From: Armatimonadota bacterium
Lineage (GTDB): Bacteria > Armatimonadota > UBA5829 > DTJY01
Length of the DNA: 64,000 nucleotides
NCBI GenBank assembly: GCA_023511795.1
Contig: JAIMAU010000007.1
Span: 62,001-126,000, forward strand
Direction of reading: 5' to 3'
The notes beneath the pieces were generated by a model. It saw nothing but the letters and a program-made list of their open reading frames with translations, was not told the origin of the DNA and did not search any database. The translations under genes and the position numbers were made by a program. This document shows, piece after piece, positions 27,023 through 36,621 of this stretch. Numbering within the stretch: the stretch's first letter is position 1; every line of letters begins with the position of its first letter.

Positions 27023-28025
27023 TGCGACAATTATACTTCTCGGAACAGTAGTTGTTCTTGCACTAGCTTTCGACTTCATAAATGGCTTTCATGATACAGC
27101 AAACGCAATAGCTACTTCGGTTCTCACTCGCGCGCTCTCCATTCGAAATGCGATATTTCTTTCTGCTATGCAAAATTTTGTGGGAGCGATGATTTGGACG
27201 GGCGTAGCGCAAACAATAGGAAAGGGTATTGTAGACCCAAGCCTGGTTACTGGCAAAGGCGGACAGATTCTTGTGCTTTCAGCGCTTGTCGGAGCAATTA
27301 CGTGGAATCTCATAACATGGTACTTTGGCCTTCCCAGCAGCTCGTCTCATGCGTTAATAGGCGGGGTCATGGGGGCTGCCGTTGCATATAAAGGAATCGG
27401 CGTGCTTAACGAGGAAGGACTTAAAAAAATCTTTATTTCCCTTGTAGGGTCTCCTATCGTGGGCTTTCTGGCAGGCGCGACGCTAATGATTTTGGTGATG
27501 AACTTTTTTGCTCAGCAGGCCCCTTCGAAGCTTAATAGATATTTCAAAGTTCTCCAAGTCCTCTCAGCCAATTTCATGGCTTTCACACACGGGTCAAACG
27601 ATGCTCAAAAGTCAATGGGAATTATTACCATGGCGTTGGTTGTCGGCGGTTTTTTACCCACTGTGCAAGTTCCGCTTTGGGTGAAGGTAACATGTGCGGC
27701 AGCGATGGCATTGGGAACCGCAGCTGGCGGTTGGCGGATTATTAAAACTGTTGGAAAAAAAATTATGGGGCTTCAGCCTGTTCACGGTTTCGCCTCCGAG
27801 ACAGCAGCCGCGTTGGTAGTTCTTTCCGCAACCTTATGGCATGCACCGGTTAGCACCACTCATGTAATATCCTCCTCGGTAATGGGCGTTGGTTCGGCAA
27901 AGCGACTTTCGGCAGTAAGATGGGGGATTGTCGGCCAAATTGTGCTAGCTTGGCTGATGACGCTGCCTATTTCGGCGCTGCTTAGCATGATTAGCTATGC
28001 CCTACTACACATTATATTGCATTAA
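27015..28025 (+). CDS. pit: Low-affinity inorganic phosphate transporter, PiT family
   Basis: 336 residues and about ten membrane helices. The duplicated PiT signatures are GFHDTANAIATSVLTRAL near the N-terminus and AFTHGSNDAQKSMGII in the second half; GLPSSSSHALIGG and APVSTTHVISSSVMG are the other conserved pair. Cation-coupled phosphate or metal-phosphate uptake. Translationally coupled to the second DUF47 gene. Confidence 0.96.
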   Translation: MLDATIILLGTVVVLALAFDFINGFHDTANAIATSVLTRALSIRNAIFLSAMQNFVGAMIWTGVAQTIGKGIVDPSLVTGKGGQILVLSALVGAITWNLITWYFGLPSSSSHALIGGVMGAAVAYKGIGVLNEEGLKKIFISLVGSPIVGFLAGATLMILVMNFFAQQAPSKLNRYFKVLQVLSANFMAFTHGSNDAQKSMGIITMALVVGGFLPTVQVPLWVKVTCAAAMALGTAAGGWRIIKTVGKKIMGLQPVHGFASETAAALVVLSATLWHAPVSTTHVISSSVMGVGSAKRLSAVRWGIVGQIVLAWLMTLPISALLSMISYALLHIILH

Positions 28026-28363
28026 GAAGCTGAACTTGGAAAGCTTGCTTGATATGCTTCCCAAAGTGGCAGCAAAAATTTGCAAGAATCTTTTAGGTAC
28101 CAACGTTATTCATTGCTTTACGAGCGTCCTTTTCTTTTTCAGCTTTGTACTTTAATTTGATTTGTGCTTTCCATTGAAGGTTGATATGTCATTTTTAGGG
28201 AATTTCGCATCTCGACTTGCGTTAAAAACGTTAGAAACGGCTGCTTTTCTACTATGTTTTAAACCAGTCCGGATATATGTCAGCCGCTTTTGCGGTGAGA
28301 ACGGTGTGGCAGAGAAATATCCAAAGCAAAATAGCTCTGCTATTGACTTGCAAGCGCTACTGG
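28026..28363. other. Intergenic region after pit, no gene seen
   Basis: AT-rich, with short frames on both strands lacking an RBS or family features. No strong terminator was recognised directly after pit. Confidence 0.4.
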
Positions 28364-28457
28364 CTTTGCGTAGATTAGTAAATCCGTGCATTTTTCACAG
28401 ATGTCCTCATCCGTGCCGCGGTTGGAATTTACGCAGATGAGGGTGTGGTACGCAAAG
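28364..28457. ncRNA. Candidate multibranched RNA element between convergent genes
   Basis: An outer 9-bp stem (CTTTGCGTA 28364-28372 with TACGCAAAG 28449-28457) encloses GATT/AATC (28373-28384), GTG/CAC (28386-28398) and a 7-bp stem CCTCATC/GATGAGG (28405-28411, 28436-28442) extended by CGT/ACG. The strand is unclear and there is no T tract. Confidence 0.35.
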
Positions 28458-28517
28458 AACCCATAACTTAAAGTTCTAAAAAATAGCTGGGTTTAAAACT
28501 GGCAATGGTTTATAAAA

Positions 28518-30713
28518 TCAGCTAGGGCGCTTAGCTTGCTTTTTAATCTTAAGCAGGATCGCATTTCTGGCTGGGATTGTTACTTTTTGGATAGCTGTTG
28601 TACTTTGCCAATCGGATTCCTTGCCTTCAGGACCAAATTTCTCAACGGAAAATCCTTCATCAGCTTGAATCCCTGCTTTGTTAAGCGGGAGGCACACCTG
28701 CACATTATGGTCTTCATTTGATTGGTTTACCATAAGGATGCCCAAGCTTCCGTTTTCCGCAAGCCAAGCGGATGTGAGGACCGATGGCAGTTCCATGGCG
28801 TAAGTTCCACTGCCGAATGAGGGTTTACCTTCAATCCGTAACAGTGGATTGTCTCCTTGCGCATTAAGCATTCCTAGGAAGCGCCCAGTAACAACATATT
28901 CGTGTGCAAATCTTCGGCATCTTGCAAGCGTTCGCAGGAAATCAGCTTCCTGCCTAACTTCTTGTGCCATGAGAACGCTTAAGCTCACCCAGCCGAGCTG
29001 TGAGCCAAATACAAATGCCTGTGCCATCTTTGCCCTCCACGGAGCGGAATCCCGGAGGTCTTCTGGAAGTGTGTATTGAAATCCAAATGTGATTGTTCTG
29101 CCTGAGTATACTGCTGGGAATAGAGGGATGACCTTCTTTGTGCCAACGGGTGTGTTTACAAGAAGCAAAGCGTCAAATTGGTCTAGCCAGCACTCGGCAT
29201 TTTCCTCGGTTGTCAAAATTTTTCCTTTGGGTAGACGTGACCTTGCCATTTCGAGCATCTTTCGGTAGCCATCTGCCCAGAACTTACCACCGCCTGTTGG
29301 GTGGTTATGTTCGCTATTGAAGCACTGAACTGCACTAGCCGCGCTGATTTGGTCGATATAAACCCCATCCACATTATACTCATTCACTAAACGGTCAACC
29401 AATGCCGTAATCTTTTCTTGCCATTGCTGGGTATAGGGACACATAACGTTGAGGGGAACTTTTGAACCATAAATCTCGGTATATGGCTTTCCGTCTTCCT
29501 GCCTAGCCGCCGACCGGTCGGCTCGCTCTTCGATCCAGGTCCTGGACTTAGGGTCGCATAGCCGGCCGTTGATGTAGGGCATAACATGGAAGCCGATTGC
29601 TTGGAGTGCCTTAACTCCTTCGGCGAAGTTTGGTTTTGCGGGGAAGTATTCGGGATAAAGAGTGTCAAATGGAATCTGGTGCCAAGTATACCAGTGCAAT
29701 GCAATAGGAATGCCGAAAAAATCGGCGGCCTCTTTGGCCATTTCGAGGTTTTCAACTGGCTCGGATTCGGTATCGCTCCAAACATCTTTAACCCTAATCC
29801 ATAAATCGGTGTCCTTCAACCACTGAGGGATTGTTCGCTTGGATATCGGTCCACCTTTTCCCCATGGAGCGTCGAATGTCCATTCGCGATAAATCTGTGC
29901 CGCGTCGTAATAATCGCCCGTAAAGACACCAACTGCCGCCTCATAAGGGAGCTTCCATGCACCGCTGCCTTTCTTGGGAATTGCTGGGAGGTTAGTTATT
30001 GTAAAGCTGATGCCGTCTTGACGAGCTTTCATGCTAAAACGCTTGTGGTTCGCCTGCGGGTCATGCGTTCCAATGTAGAGGCCGTGCCCCCGGTTGTAAA
30101 ATGCAACGAACTGCATAGCAGCGACAAGCGATGGGTATGTGGCATCATATGCTTCTCCGGGTTTCAACTCATATTCGAGTCCCCAGCCAAATGGAGCGGC
30201 CATTTTTAAACCCTTCTCGGGCTTTATGTTGGGTATTATTGGGAAATTTGCCCTATTGATTTTCCATCCGTTGGGAAGTTTAGCGGAAATTGACCAGTAT
30301 GAAAGACGACTCCTGTCATTAAGACGCACCGACATGTGAACCTCGGCTTGTACTTCTCCAAGGGGCACTATCCATTTGAACTTATTCATTTGTTGCCCTA
30401 AAAACGATGCTTTGCTGCTTTCAACCTCTTTCGATTCGCCACTTGGGCCTCGGAAGACAATTTGCCAAATTGACGTATTGTCTTGGGCATCGCCGAGAAA
30501 CTCGTGGCCCGAGGAATCCTTGATACTATTCAGACACAAACGGCCACCTTCAATGCCTAAAGTAATACTCAGGTATTCATTCCTCAGAACGATTGGGTCT
30601 TCTGAGGGTTTGTTATTTTTCATATCTGCCTCCATTGCTCCGCATACTGTACAAATAGGGATTAGGATAGTGGTTATGATAATTATGTAATGGCATGTTA
30701 TCCTGCACTTCAT
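28518..30713 (-). CDS. Secreted DUF6259-type glycoside hydrolase-like protein
   Basis: 731 residues. GAGGA is 7 nt before the ATG. A hydrophobic signal segment (YIIIITTILIPICTVCG) starts the protein. An N-terminal beta region (VLRNEYLSITLGIEGGRLCLNSIKD) resembles the galactose-mutarotase-like domains in front of barrel enzymes. The central part has TIM-barrel features (HWYTWHQIPFDTLYPEYFP, GFHVMPYINGRLCDP, YNVDGVYIDQISAAS, ILTTEENAECWLDQFDALL). I place it in DUF6259; the substrate is unknown. It is divergent from a GH38-like gene 138 bp away, suggesting a shared glycan target. Confidence 0.75.
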   Translation of the reverse strand: MKCRITCHYIIIITTILIPICTVCGAMEADMKNNKPSEDPIVLRNEYLSITLGIEGGRLCLNSIKDSSGHEFLGDAQDNTSIWQIVFRGPSGESKEVESSKASFLGQQMNKFKWIVPLGEVQAEVHMSVRLNDRSRLSYWSISAKLPNGWKINRANFPIIPNIKPEKGLKMAAPFGWGLEYELKPGEAYDATYPSLVAAMQFVAFYNRGHGLYIGTHDPQANHKRFSMKARQDGISFTITNLPAIPKKGSGAWKLPYEAAVGVFTGDYYDAAQIYREWTFDAPWGKGGPISKRTIPQWLKDTDLWIRVKDVWSDTESEPVENLEMAKEAADFFGIPIALHWYTWHQIPFDTLYPEYFPAKPNFAEGVKALQAIGFHVMPYINGRLCDPKSRTWIEERADRSAARQEDGKPYTEIYGSKVPLNVMCPYTQQWQEKITALVDRLVNEYNVDGVYIDQISAASAVQCFNSEHNHPTGGGKFWADGYRKMLEMARSRLPKGKILTTEENAECWLDQFDALLLVNTPVGTKKVIPLFPAVYSGRTITFGFQYTLPEDLRDSAPWRAKMAQAFVFGSQLGWVSLSVLMAQEVRQEADFLRTLARCRRFAHEYVVTGRFLGMLNAQGDNPLLRIEGKPSFGSGTYAMELPSVLTSAWLAENGSLGILMVNQSNEDHNVQVCLPLNKAGIQADEGFSVEKFGPEGKESDWQSTTAIQKVTIPARNAILLKIKKQAKRPS

Positions 30714-30851
30714 ATTTATCCTCGCTTTGCAAGTGAAAGTTTAGCACATGTGAGGTTGGTATGGAAACATCTGAAGGATTTTACACTCCTTGGGTTGAAC
30801 CATATGCCAAGCACGAAATTTGATTTTTTTTCAAGTAATTTCGGGGCTAAA

Positions 30852-33800
30852 ATGAAAACCGTTCATTCATTGCTATTTCTACTTATTGTAGCATCAAATG
30901 CTCTTGCTTTTGAAACTGTCGTTTGGCAGATAGGGAAAGCTGATAATTCTTATGGCGAGTTTGCCTTAGCTGGAAATTACAATGGTTATGCTAAGGCCTT
31001 CCCTAAGGACGTCACGTTCCAACCTGATAAGGACGACCCTTCAAAGGCTTGGAGCTTCATACATCCGGGACCGTCGGACTCATGGGCTGGCTCGAAGCCT
31101 CACGGATTCACAATTATTTTTAACTTGCCGCGGCAACCTAAGGGGGTATTTTCTTTCACGATTGACATGGTAGATACTCATGCCTCGGCGCCGCCGGCAA
31201 TCAAGTTGTCAATAAATGGTCAATCAGGCATAATCAAACTTGCGGAGGGTGCTGGTGATGATTCGCTTGTGAATCCTAGGGCTGGCAGGGAGTATGTCTT
31301 CAGTACCTCATTGCCCGCATCAACTTTGCGCAAAGGTGAGAATAAGATTGAGATTCTGAATGAAAAAGGCTCATGGTTCCTCTATGATGCGGTAATTCTG
31401 AAGAATGACCCGGAGGGCGTGGTGAAGGCAAGCGTAAAGAGAATCGAGCTACACCCAACGATTAGGTTTGTTCGCTCTGGCAGAACTCTTATGCAAGTAG
31501 TTGACCTCGAAGCTGAGTTCACAAATGCACCGGCGGATTGCAAAGGGATTCTAAGAATGGGAGAGTGGAGCACGGCGGTTACGCTCAATCCGCCGTTCTT
31601 GGGGATTCTTCGCAAGGAACTTGCGGTTCCCAAGGTGCACGAACCATCGAAATTAGAACTCTTCGTAGAAGTGGGCGAAAAGACTGCAACGGCATCATGC
31701 GAGGTCAAGCCGGAGAGGCATTGGTTATTCTATCTTCAGCCGAGTTCCCATGTGGACATCGGCTACACGGATTTTCAGGATAAAGTAATTAAATTGCACA
31801 ACGACAACATGTCGCTTGCCCTTTCTCTTTGCAAGAAGTACCCCGGCTTTGTATGGAACACCGAGGCGGCATGGGTCGAAGACAATTATCTTTCTCTTAT
31901 GCCGCCGGAAAAGGCGGACGATTTCTTGAGGGCGGCAAAAGAGGGCCAGATAGGTTGCCAGGCGGTCTATGGAAACATGCTCACTGGAATCTGCTCGCAT
32001 GAGTCTTTTATACGCACCCTTTATTTTGCTCACTCGATTGCCCGAAAATATGGGATTCCATTTGACATAGCAATGAGCAGTGACGTCCCAACTCAGGTAT
32101 GGACACTGCCTACGGTTTTGGCGCAAAGTGGCATCAAATACTTTAGCGCTGGATTGAACCTCACGCGGGGCGATTCGTTCAACAAGCTTTTTGGCAAATC
32201 GCCTTTCTATTGGCGAGGACCTGATGGTAGCAAGGTTCTTACCTGGTACATGAATGGCTATGCAAAGGCTGTCCATTCAGGGCTGGCTATAGACATCGAC
32301 CGCGCAAAAGCAGGTGTAGAGTCGCTCCTGAGGGAGTATGACCGCGACGACTACCCATACGATGCAATTCTCGGTTTCGGCGGTTATGGAGACAACCAGC
32401 GGCTCAGCGAGAGGCTTGCGAAGACGGTGCAGGAGTGGAATGACCGCTATGCTTATCCGCGCATAATCCTTTGCCGCGGTCCCGAGTTCTTCGAATACAT
32501 TGAGCATGGTTTCAAGGACAAAATACCAACGATAGAGGGCGACGGTGGCGTATATTGGGAGGACGGAGCTGGTTCCTCTGCACGTGAAACGGCTCTGGTT
32601 CGCATCGCCAAGGAAGATCTTGTTACTGCTGAGAAAGTCTTTTCTCTTGCTTCCACCATCTTTGGGGAAAAGCATCCGAAGGATGAGTTTGACACGGCTT
32701 GGAAAAATGCGATCCTATATGATGAGCACACGTGGGGCGCACATTGCAGTATTAGCCAGCCGCAGAGCGAACAGACAACAAAGCAGTGGGTCTATAAAGC
32801 TCGTTTTGCATACAATGCTTCAAGGCAAGCCAAGAAAGTTCTCCAAGCTGGGCTTCGCTCCCTTGTTCGTTCGGTCAAAGCCGATAAACCTTCACTCCTA
32901 GTGTTTAACCCGCTCGATGTTTCTGTAAGCGGGTTGGTGCTTGCTCGGAATAAATCTGGCGAATTGGTTGAACTTTGGGCGGAGGATGTGCCTCCTCTTG
33001 GGTATCGTGTATTTCCGCTATCAACAGCAAACCCGATGGACGGAACTTTTCAGACTGTCAATACAACTTCTCAAATCAGCATTCCGAAATTCGAAAATCA
33101 ATTCTATCGTTTAGAAATTGACCCTCTTACTGGTGCTGTGAAAAGCCTTATCGACAAGGAACTTAATCGTGATTTGGTTGATTCCAAGTCGCCGTATGGT
33201 CTCAACCGTTATCTTTACGTATCGGGCCACGGCGAATCCATGACCATTCATGCCGACGCTAGGCCGGTGAAGATAAGCACAGCGCTGCTTCCCTATCGGC
33301 GGGTGATACGGATCGATAGCTCTGCATATATGACTCCTGAGCTCACTACCGAAATCGTGCTTTGGGATAAAATTAAGCGCATTGACTTCAACAATACGCT
33401 TAGGAAAAAAGGTACTTACATGAAGGAGGCGGGATACTTCGCTTTCCCATTTAACTTGAAGAAGCCTGAATTCCACATTGAGATACCTGACGGCATTATC
33501 CAGCCAAGTAAGGATATGCTCCCTGGTGCATGCATGCAGTGGTATTGTGCCCAAGACTTTGTTGTAGCGACTGAACCAGGATGCACTATTGTCTGGACGG
33601 CGCTTGAAAGTCCGCTAATCACATTGGGTGACATCAACCGCGATACCTTTCAGTCGCCGCTCCCTATTGATAATGGCCACCTGTATGCTTATATATTCAA
33701 TAACTATTGGTTTACGAACTACAAAGCATCGCAGAGTGGGCAATTCACGTTTCGCTTCTCACTCACTAGCATGGCTGAGTATAACCCAGTGGCAGCATCG

Positions 33801-34136
33801 CGCTTTGGACGGTCGGTTAGGAACCCTCTAATCGCGGCTGAGGTTGCGGGCAAGGGAGAAGCTGGTGTTCATACTTTGAGCCTTGTGTCTGTTGCGCCTT
33901 CGAGCGTCATCATCCAGGCTTTAAAGCCTGCGGAATCCGGCAAAGGAATTATTGTTCGCCTCAGAGAAGTTGCTGGCAGGGATGCCGAAGCAGTCCTGCA
34001 ATTGCCGGCGATGTTCAAGCGTGCGTGGAAGTGCAATCTGGTGGAAGATGTGGGACAGTCGCTTCCAATATCAAAAGGCACTTTGAAAGTAGCACTCCGA
34101 CCTAACGGCATGGCTACGGTACTACTCTCGCCATAG
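30852..34136 (+). CDS. Secreted GH38-family alpha-mannosidase-like protein
   Basis: 1094 residues. The ATG at 30852 opens a clear signal peptide (MKTVHSLLFLLIVASNALA); the longer frame would hide it. Residues 20-200 look like a rhamnogalacturonan-lyase-type beta-sandwich (WQIGKADNSYGEF; FTIIFNLP; WFLYDAVIL). The GH38 domain follows, with metal ligands in SHVDIGYTD (His300, Asp302), the likely nucleophile Asp411 in SSDVPTQ, and a later His in YDEHTWGAHCSI. A large C-terminal beta domain ends the protein. Exact substrate not shown. Confidence 0.85.
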   Translation: MKTVHSLLFLLIVASNALAFETVVWQIGKADNSYGEFALAGNYNGYAKAFPKDVTFQPDKDDPSKAWSFIHPGPSDSWAGSKPHGFTIIFNLPRQPKGVFSFTIDMVDTHASAPPAIKLSINGQSGIIKLAEGAGDDSLVNPRAGREYVFSTSLPASTLRKGENKIEILNEKGSWFLYDAVILKNDPEGVVKASVKRIELHPTIRFVRSGRTLMQVVDLEAEFTNAPADCKGILRMGEWSTAVTLNPPFLGILRKELAVPKVHEPSKLELFVEVGEKTATASCEVKPERHWLFYLQPSSHVDIGYTDFQDKVIKLHNDNMSLALSLCKKYPGFVWNTEAAWVEDNYLSLMPPEKADDFLRAAKEGQIGCQAVYGNMLTGICSHESFIRTLYFAHSIARKYGIPFDIAMSSDVPTQVWTLPTVLAQSGIKYFSAGLNLTRGDSFNKLFGKSPFYWRGPDGSKVLTWYMNGYAKAVHSGLAIDIDRAKAGVESLLREYDRDDYPYDAILGFGGYGDNQRLSERLAKTVQEWNDRYAYPRIILCRGPEFFEYIEHGFKDKIPTIEGDGGVYWEDGAGSSARETALVRIAKEDLVTAEKVFSLASTIFGEKHPKDEFDTAWKNAILYDEHTWGAHCSISQPQSEQTTKQWVYKARFAYNASRQAKKVLQAGLRSLVRSVKADKPSLLVFNPLDVSVSGLVLARNKSGELVELWAEDVPPLGYRVFPLSTANPMDGTFQTVNTTSQISIPKFENQFYRLEIDPLTGAVKSLIDKELNRDLVDSKSPYGLNRYLYVSGHGESMTIHADARPVKISTALLPYRRVIRIDSSAYMTPELTTEIVLWDKIKRIDFNNTLRKKGTYMKEAGYFAFPFNLKKPEFHIEIPDGIIQPSKDMLPGACMQWYCAQDFVVATEPGCTIVWTALESPLITLGDINRDTFQSPLPIDNGHLYAYIFNNYWFTNYKASQSGQFTFRFSLTSMAEYNPVAASRFGRSVRNPLIAAEVAGKGEAGVHTLSLVSVAPSSVIIQALKPAESGKGIIVRLREVAGRDAEAVLQLPAMFKRAWKCNLVEDVGQSLPISKGTLKVALRPNGMATVLLSP

Positions 34137-34175
34137 CAGGCTAAAGAAGTATGCAGGGGCAAGGGTCAAGAATTG

Positions 34176-34523
34176 TCAGATATTAAGCTCGTGCCCGGTT
34201 ATTGAGCAGGAAACCGTTTCGCCGATAGTTAGGAGATTATAATTACCACCAGCCGGACATTCAGGCTGTTCCCTTATATAATCAGGCACAAGGTCATCCC
34301 ATGTTACCAAGTCACCGTTGGATTTGTTGTTCTCCATTGCAAACTGTTCTTTGGCTGTGTAAATCTGCTTCATATTCTCAATGCAAGACTTTGTCCGAGA
34401 CGTATTTTGTGCGTGAATAAAGCACGGAGCAGCTATCATCATTAGAATGCTAACGACCAAGATCACAATCATTATTTCTATGATTGTGAAACCGGCGTTC
34501 TCACGAACAATGTGCCTTCTAAC
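34176..34523 (-). CDS. Pseudopilin-like protein with type IV prepilin signal
   Basis: 115 residues. A basic leader (MVRRHIVRENAG) is followed by the prepilin cleavage pattern G-FTIIEIMIVILVVSILMMIAAP, with Glu at position 5 of the mature protein. The short C-terminal domain has two or three cysteines (IENMKQIYTAKEQFA, CPAGGNYNLL). Typical of small ComGC/GspG-like pseudopilins. No other pilus gene is adjacent. Confidence 0.85.
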   Translation of the reverse strand, partial: VRRHIVRENAGFTIIEIMIVILVVSILMMIAAPCFIHAQNTSRTKSCIENMKQIYTAKEQFAMENNKSNGDLVTWDDLVPDYIREQPECPAGGNYNLLTIGETVSCSITGHELNI

Positions 34524-34714
34524 CATATTTGCCACCCCCGATACAAAAGGCAAAGCAGTTTGCCTATAAATTAGAACGCTGTACTATAAGATTTCATCAG
34601 AATTATTCCATAAGTTACATTGGATGTTCAAGTACTATGTGCATATACAAGAAACTCAGCTGGGTAGGAATAAATTGCAACAATATAGAACCGACATTAT
34701 AGGAGGTGGAGAAC

Positions 34715-35212
34715 ATGGATGCGATTGAATGCATGAAGACTAGGCGAAGTGTTAGAGTATATCAGGATAAACCCGTTCCTCGGGAAATCATCGAAGATAT
34801 TGTTGATTGCGGAAGACTTGCTGCAACGGCGATTAATATTCAGCCTTGGCAGTTCATTGTGGTGCAAGACCCAGGAATGCGCAAAAAGATCGCTGATACT
34901 ACAGATTATGGTAAGTTTATAGCTCAAGCGCCAGTTTGTATAGCCGTCTTTTGCCAGGATACCAAATATTACCTTGAAGATGGGAGTGCCGCAACGCAGA
35001 ATATCCTCAATGCGGCACGAGCGCATGAGCTCGGTTCGTGCTGGGTTGCAGGTGACAAGAAAGCATATGCACCAAAAATAGGAGAAATGCTGGGGATGCC
35101 GCCGAACTATAAATTAGTCTCACTAGTATCAATAGGCTATCCAATCGAAACTCCAAACCCAGGTAAGAAGCCGTTGTCTGAAGTGTTACATTGGGAAAGG
35201 TATTCGGGCTAA
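34715..35212 (+). CDS. Nitroreductase-family FMN oxidoreductase
   Basis: 165 residues. The ATG at 34715 is 8 nt after GGAGG. Family features: IECMKTRRSVRVYQDKPVP at the N-terminus (FMN-phosphate Arg residues), AATAINIQPWQFIVV, and GSCWVAGDK. Shorter than classical NfsB, as in the compact nitroreductases of anaerobes. Substrate unknown; stands alone. Confidence 0.9.
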   Translation: MDAIECMKTRRSVRVYQDKPVPREIIEDIVDCGRLAATAINIQPWQFIVVQDPGMRKKIADTTDYGKFIAQAPVCIAVFCQDTKYYLEDGSAATQNILNAARAHELGSCWVAGDKKAYAPKIGEMLGMPPNYKLVSLVSIGYPIETPNPGKKPLSEVLHWERYSG

Positions 35213-35253
35213 TAAGCTTTTAGTTTTTCCTAAGCATGGTTGCAATATAATTC

Positions 35254-36123
35254 TCATTTGGGCAGTATTGCCAATGGATCGCTTGTAACCCACCGAATTG
35301 TGCGGGCGTCTATGCGTTCGACGTAGCTAAGCCTTTCAACAGCTGAGTCACAATAGTCCGAGCGATTATATTTAAGTACGATTGTCATCGGCTTTTCGGG
35401 AATAAAAGGTTTGGCTTTACCGATAAGCGAAATAGCTTTTTTCGCTGCTTCACGGATGCGAGCTCGTGCTTCATCCAAGGGCACAAGCTCTGCTTTGTTT
35501 CGCCCAATTCCCCTTTTTACCACAGCCGTTTCTATTGGGTCGAAGAAGTCTCTTGCCTCTTTGCATGCAGCTTCGTCACCGCTTACCATGAGCATAGGAA
35601 CGCCGAAATTCCCAGCGACAATCGCCCATTGTGCCAACTCACCCATTTTGCGACCATTGATTGAGTAGTCATGCCAGTGCGTGGATGATTGAGTATGGTC
35701 AAGAAAACCGTTAATGGTGCCAGCCATCGCATGTGCACCTATAAAGAATGTGCCGGAATAGGTTTCATCCAACGCACCCCACCATTTTTTGTTTGCACGA
35801 GGGTCTTGTACTGCCCGCTTATCAAGCATCTCGGGAATAAAATTGTGGGCTCCGTTATGACTGTCTAGAACTGTTACTTCGTCAGCACCGCCTTCAAAAG
35901 CTCCTGCAACTGCGGCGTTAATGTCTTCCATTAGAAGCCTGCGTGCTTTCTGATAACCTTCGGTAGTTTGGTCCATCATTTCATATGCGTCGACGCCTGA
36001 GACACCCTCTAAATCTGTGTGGATATAAATCTTGATCTTTTTCACAGGCTTGTCTCCTTTGTCAGCCAGTACGAACCCAGCTACTGCAATTATTATTAGA
36101 GTACTAAGAAGTATATATCTCAT
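35254..36123 (-). CDS. Exported M55 family D-aminopeptidase-like protein (DppA-like)
   Basis: 289 residues from the ATG at 36123, preceded by GAGGAAAGCG; the longer frame would bury the signal peptide (MRYILLSTLIIIAVAGFVLA). Zinc-site motifs of family M55 are present: HTDLEGVSG, LDSHNGAHNF, GAHAMAGT, and SGDEAACKEA. DppA releases D-amino acids from peptides; an exported member could act on wall peptides, which is inference. Confidence 0.88.
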   Translation of the reverse strand: MRYILLSTLIIIAVAGFVLADKGDKPVKKIKIYIHTDLEGVSGVDAYEMMDQTTEGYQKARRLLMEDINAAVAGAFEGGADEVTVLDSHNGAHNFIPEMLDKRAVQDPRANKKWWGALDETYSGTFFIGAHAMAGTINGFLDHTQSSTHWHDYSINGRKMGELAQWAIVAGNFGVPMLMVSGDEAACKEARDFFDPIETAVVKRGIGRNKAELVPLDEARARIREAAKKAISLIGKAKPFIPEKPMTIVLKYNRSDYCDSAVERLSYVERIDARTIRWVTSDPLAILPK

Positions 36124-36242
36124 CGCTTTCCTCGAGGAACACGTAGAGGATTTGATATTAATATTAAACAGGCGGTTCATGATTACCTTCGACGGTCTGA
36201 ACCGTTTCATCAGGAATCTGGTTGCTCTAGCATGTTAGCGAT

Positions 36243-36527
36243 TCAAGAGTGGCAATGTACTGCGCCGTCTGGTTCTTCGAAAACCATTTTTTGGACCACA
36301 ATGCCGTCTATTTGTCGGAGGGTATCCTCAAGCTGGTTGATTTGCTTTTCATCGCCAAACATCTCAAGCAGAATCAGGCCAGAGTTTGAGCATGCATTCT
36401 CGGTAACATTATGTAGCCCAAGTCGGGTTTTTATATTACACCCAAATTTCGTGAGGACTTCCTGAAACGCTATCGCTTCTTTAAATCTATCCGTTAGCAA
36501 AGCACCTATGATTATTCGTTTTGCCAT
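36243..36527 (-). CDS. Small ACT-like protein (TM1266-type)
   Basis: 94 residues with GGAGG 8 nt upstream. It has a ferredoxin-like beta-alpha-beta pattern (RIIIGALLTDRFKEAIAFQEVLTKFGCNIKTRLGLH; LILLEMFGDEKQINQLEDTLRQIDGIVVQKMVF), resembling the TM1266/iron-only hydrogenase system regulator group. It ends with CHCHS-like residues (HCHS). No hydrogenase gene is near. Family call is tentative. Confidence 0.6.
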   Translation of the reverse strand: MAKRIIIGALLTDRFKEAIAFQEVLTKFGCNIKTRLGLHNVTENACSNSGLILLEMFGDEKQINQLEDTLRQIDGIVVQKMVFEEPDGAVHCHS

Positions 36528-36621
36528 TGCTTACCTCCTTGCATTATTTGTAATGTTTTACCGCATGTTGGAGCGAAATCAACCTGTCATCGAATATTGT
36601 AAAATGGGAACCTAAGGCAGC

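Noticed and set aside
28152-28440. Short frames on both strands in the gap after pit
   Set aside because: No RBS or recognisable domain, and composition is like intergenic DNA. The region holds the inverted-repeat element instead.
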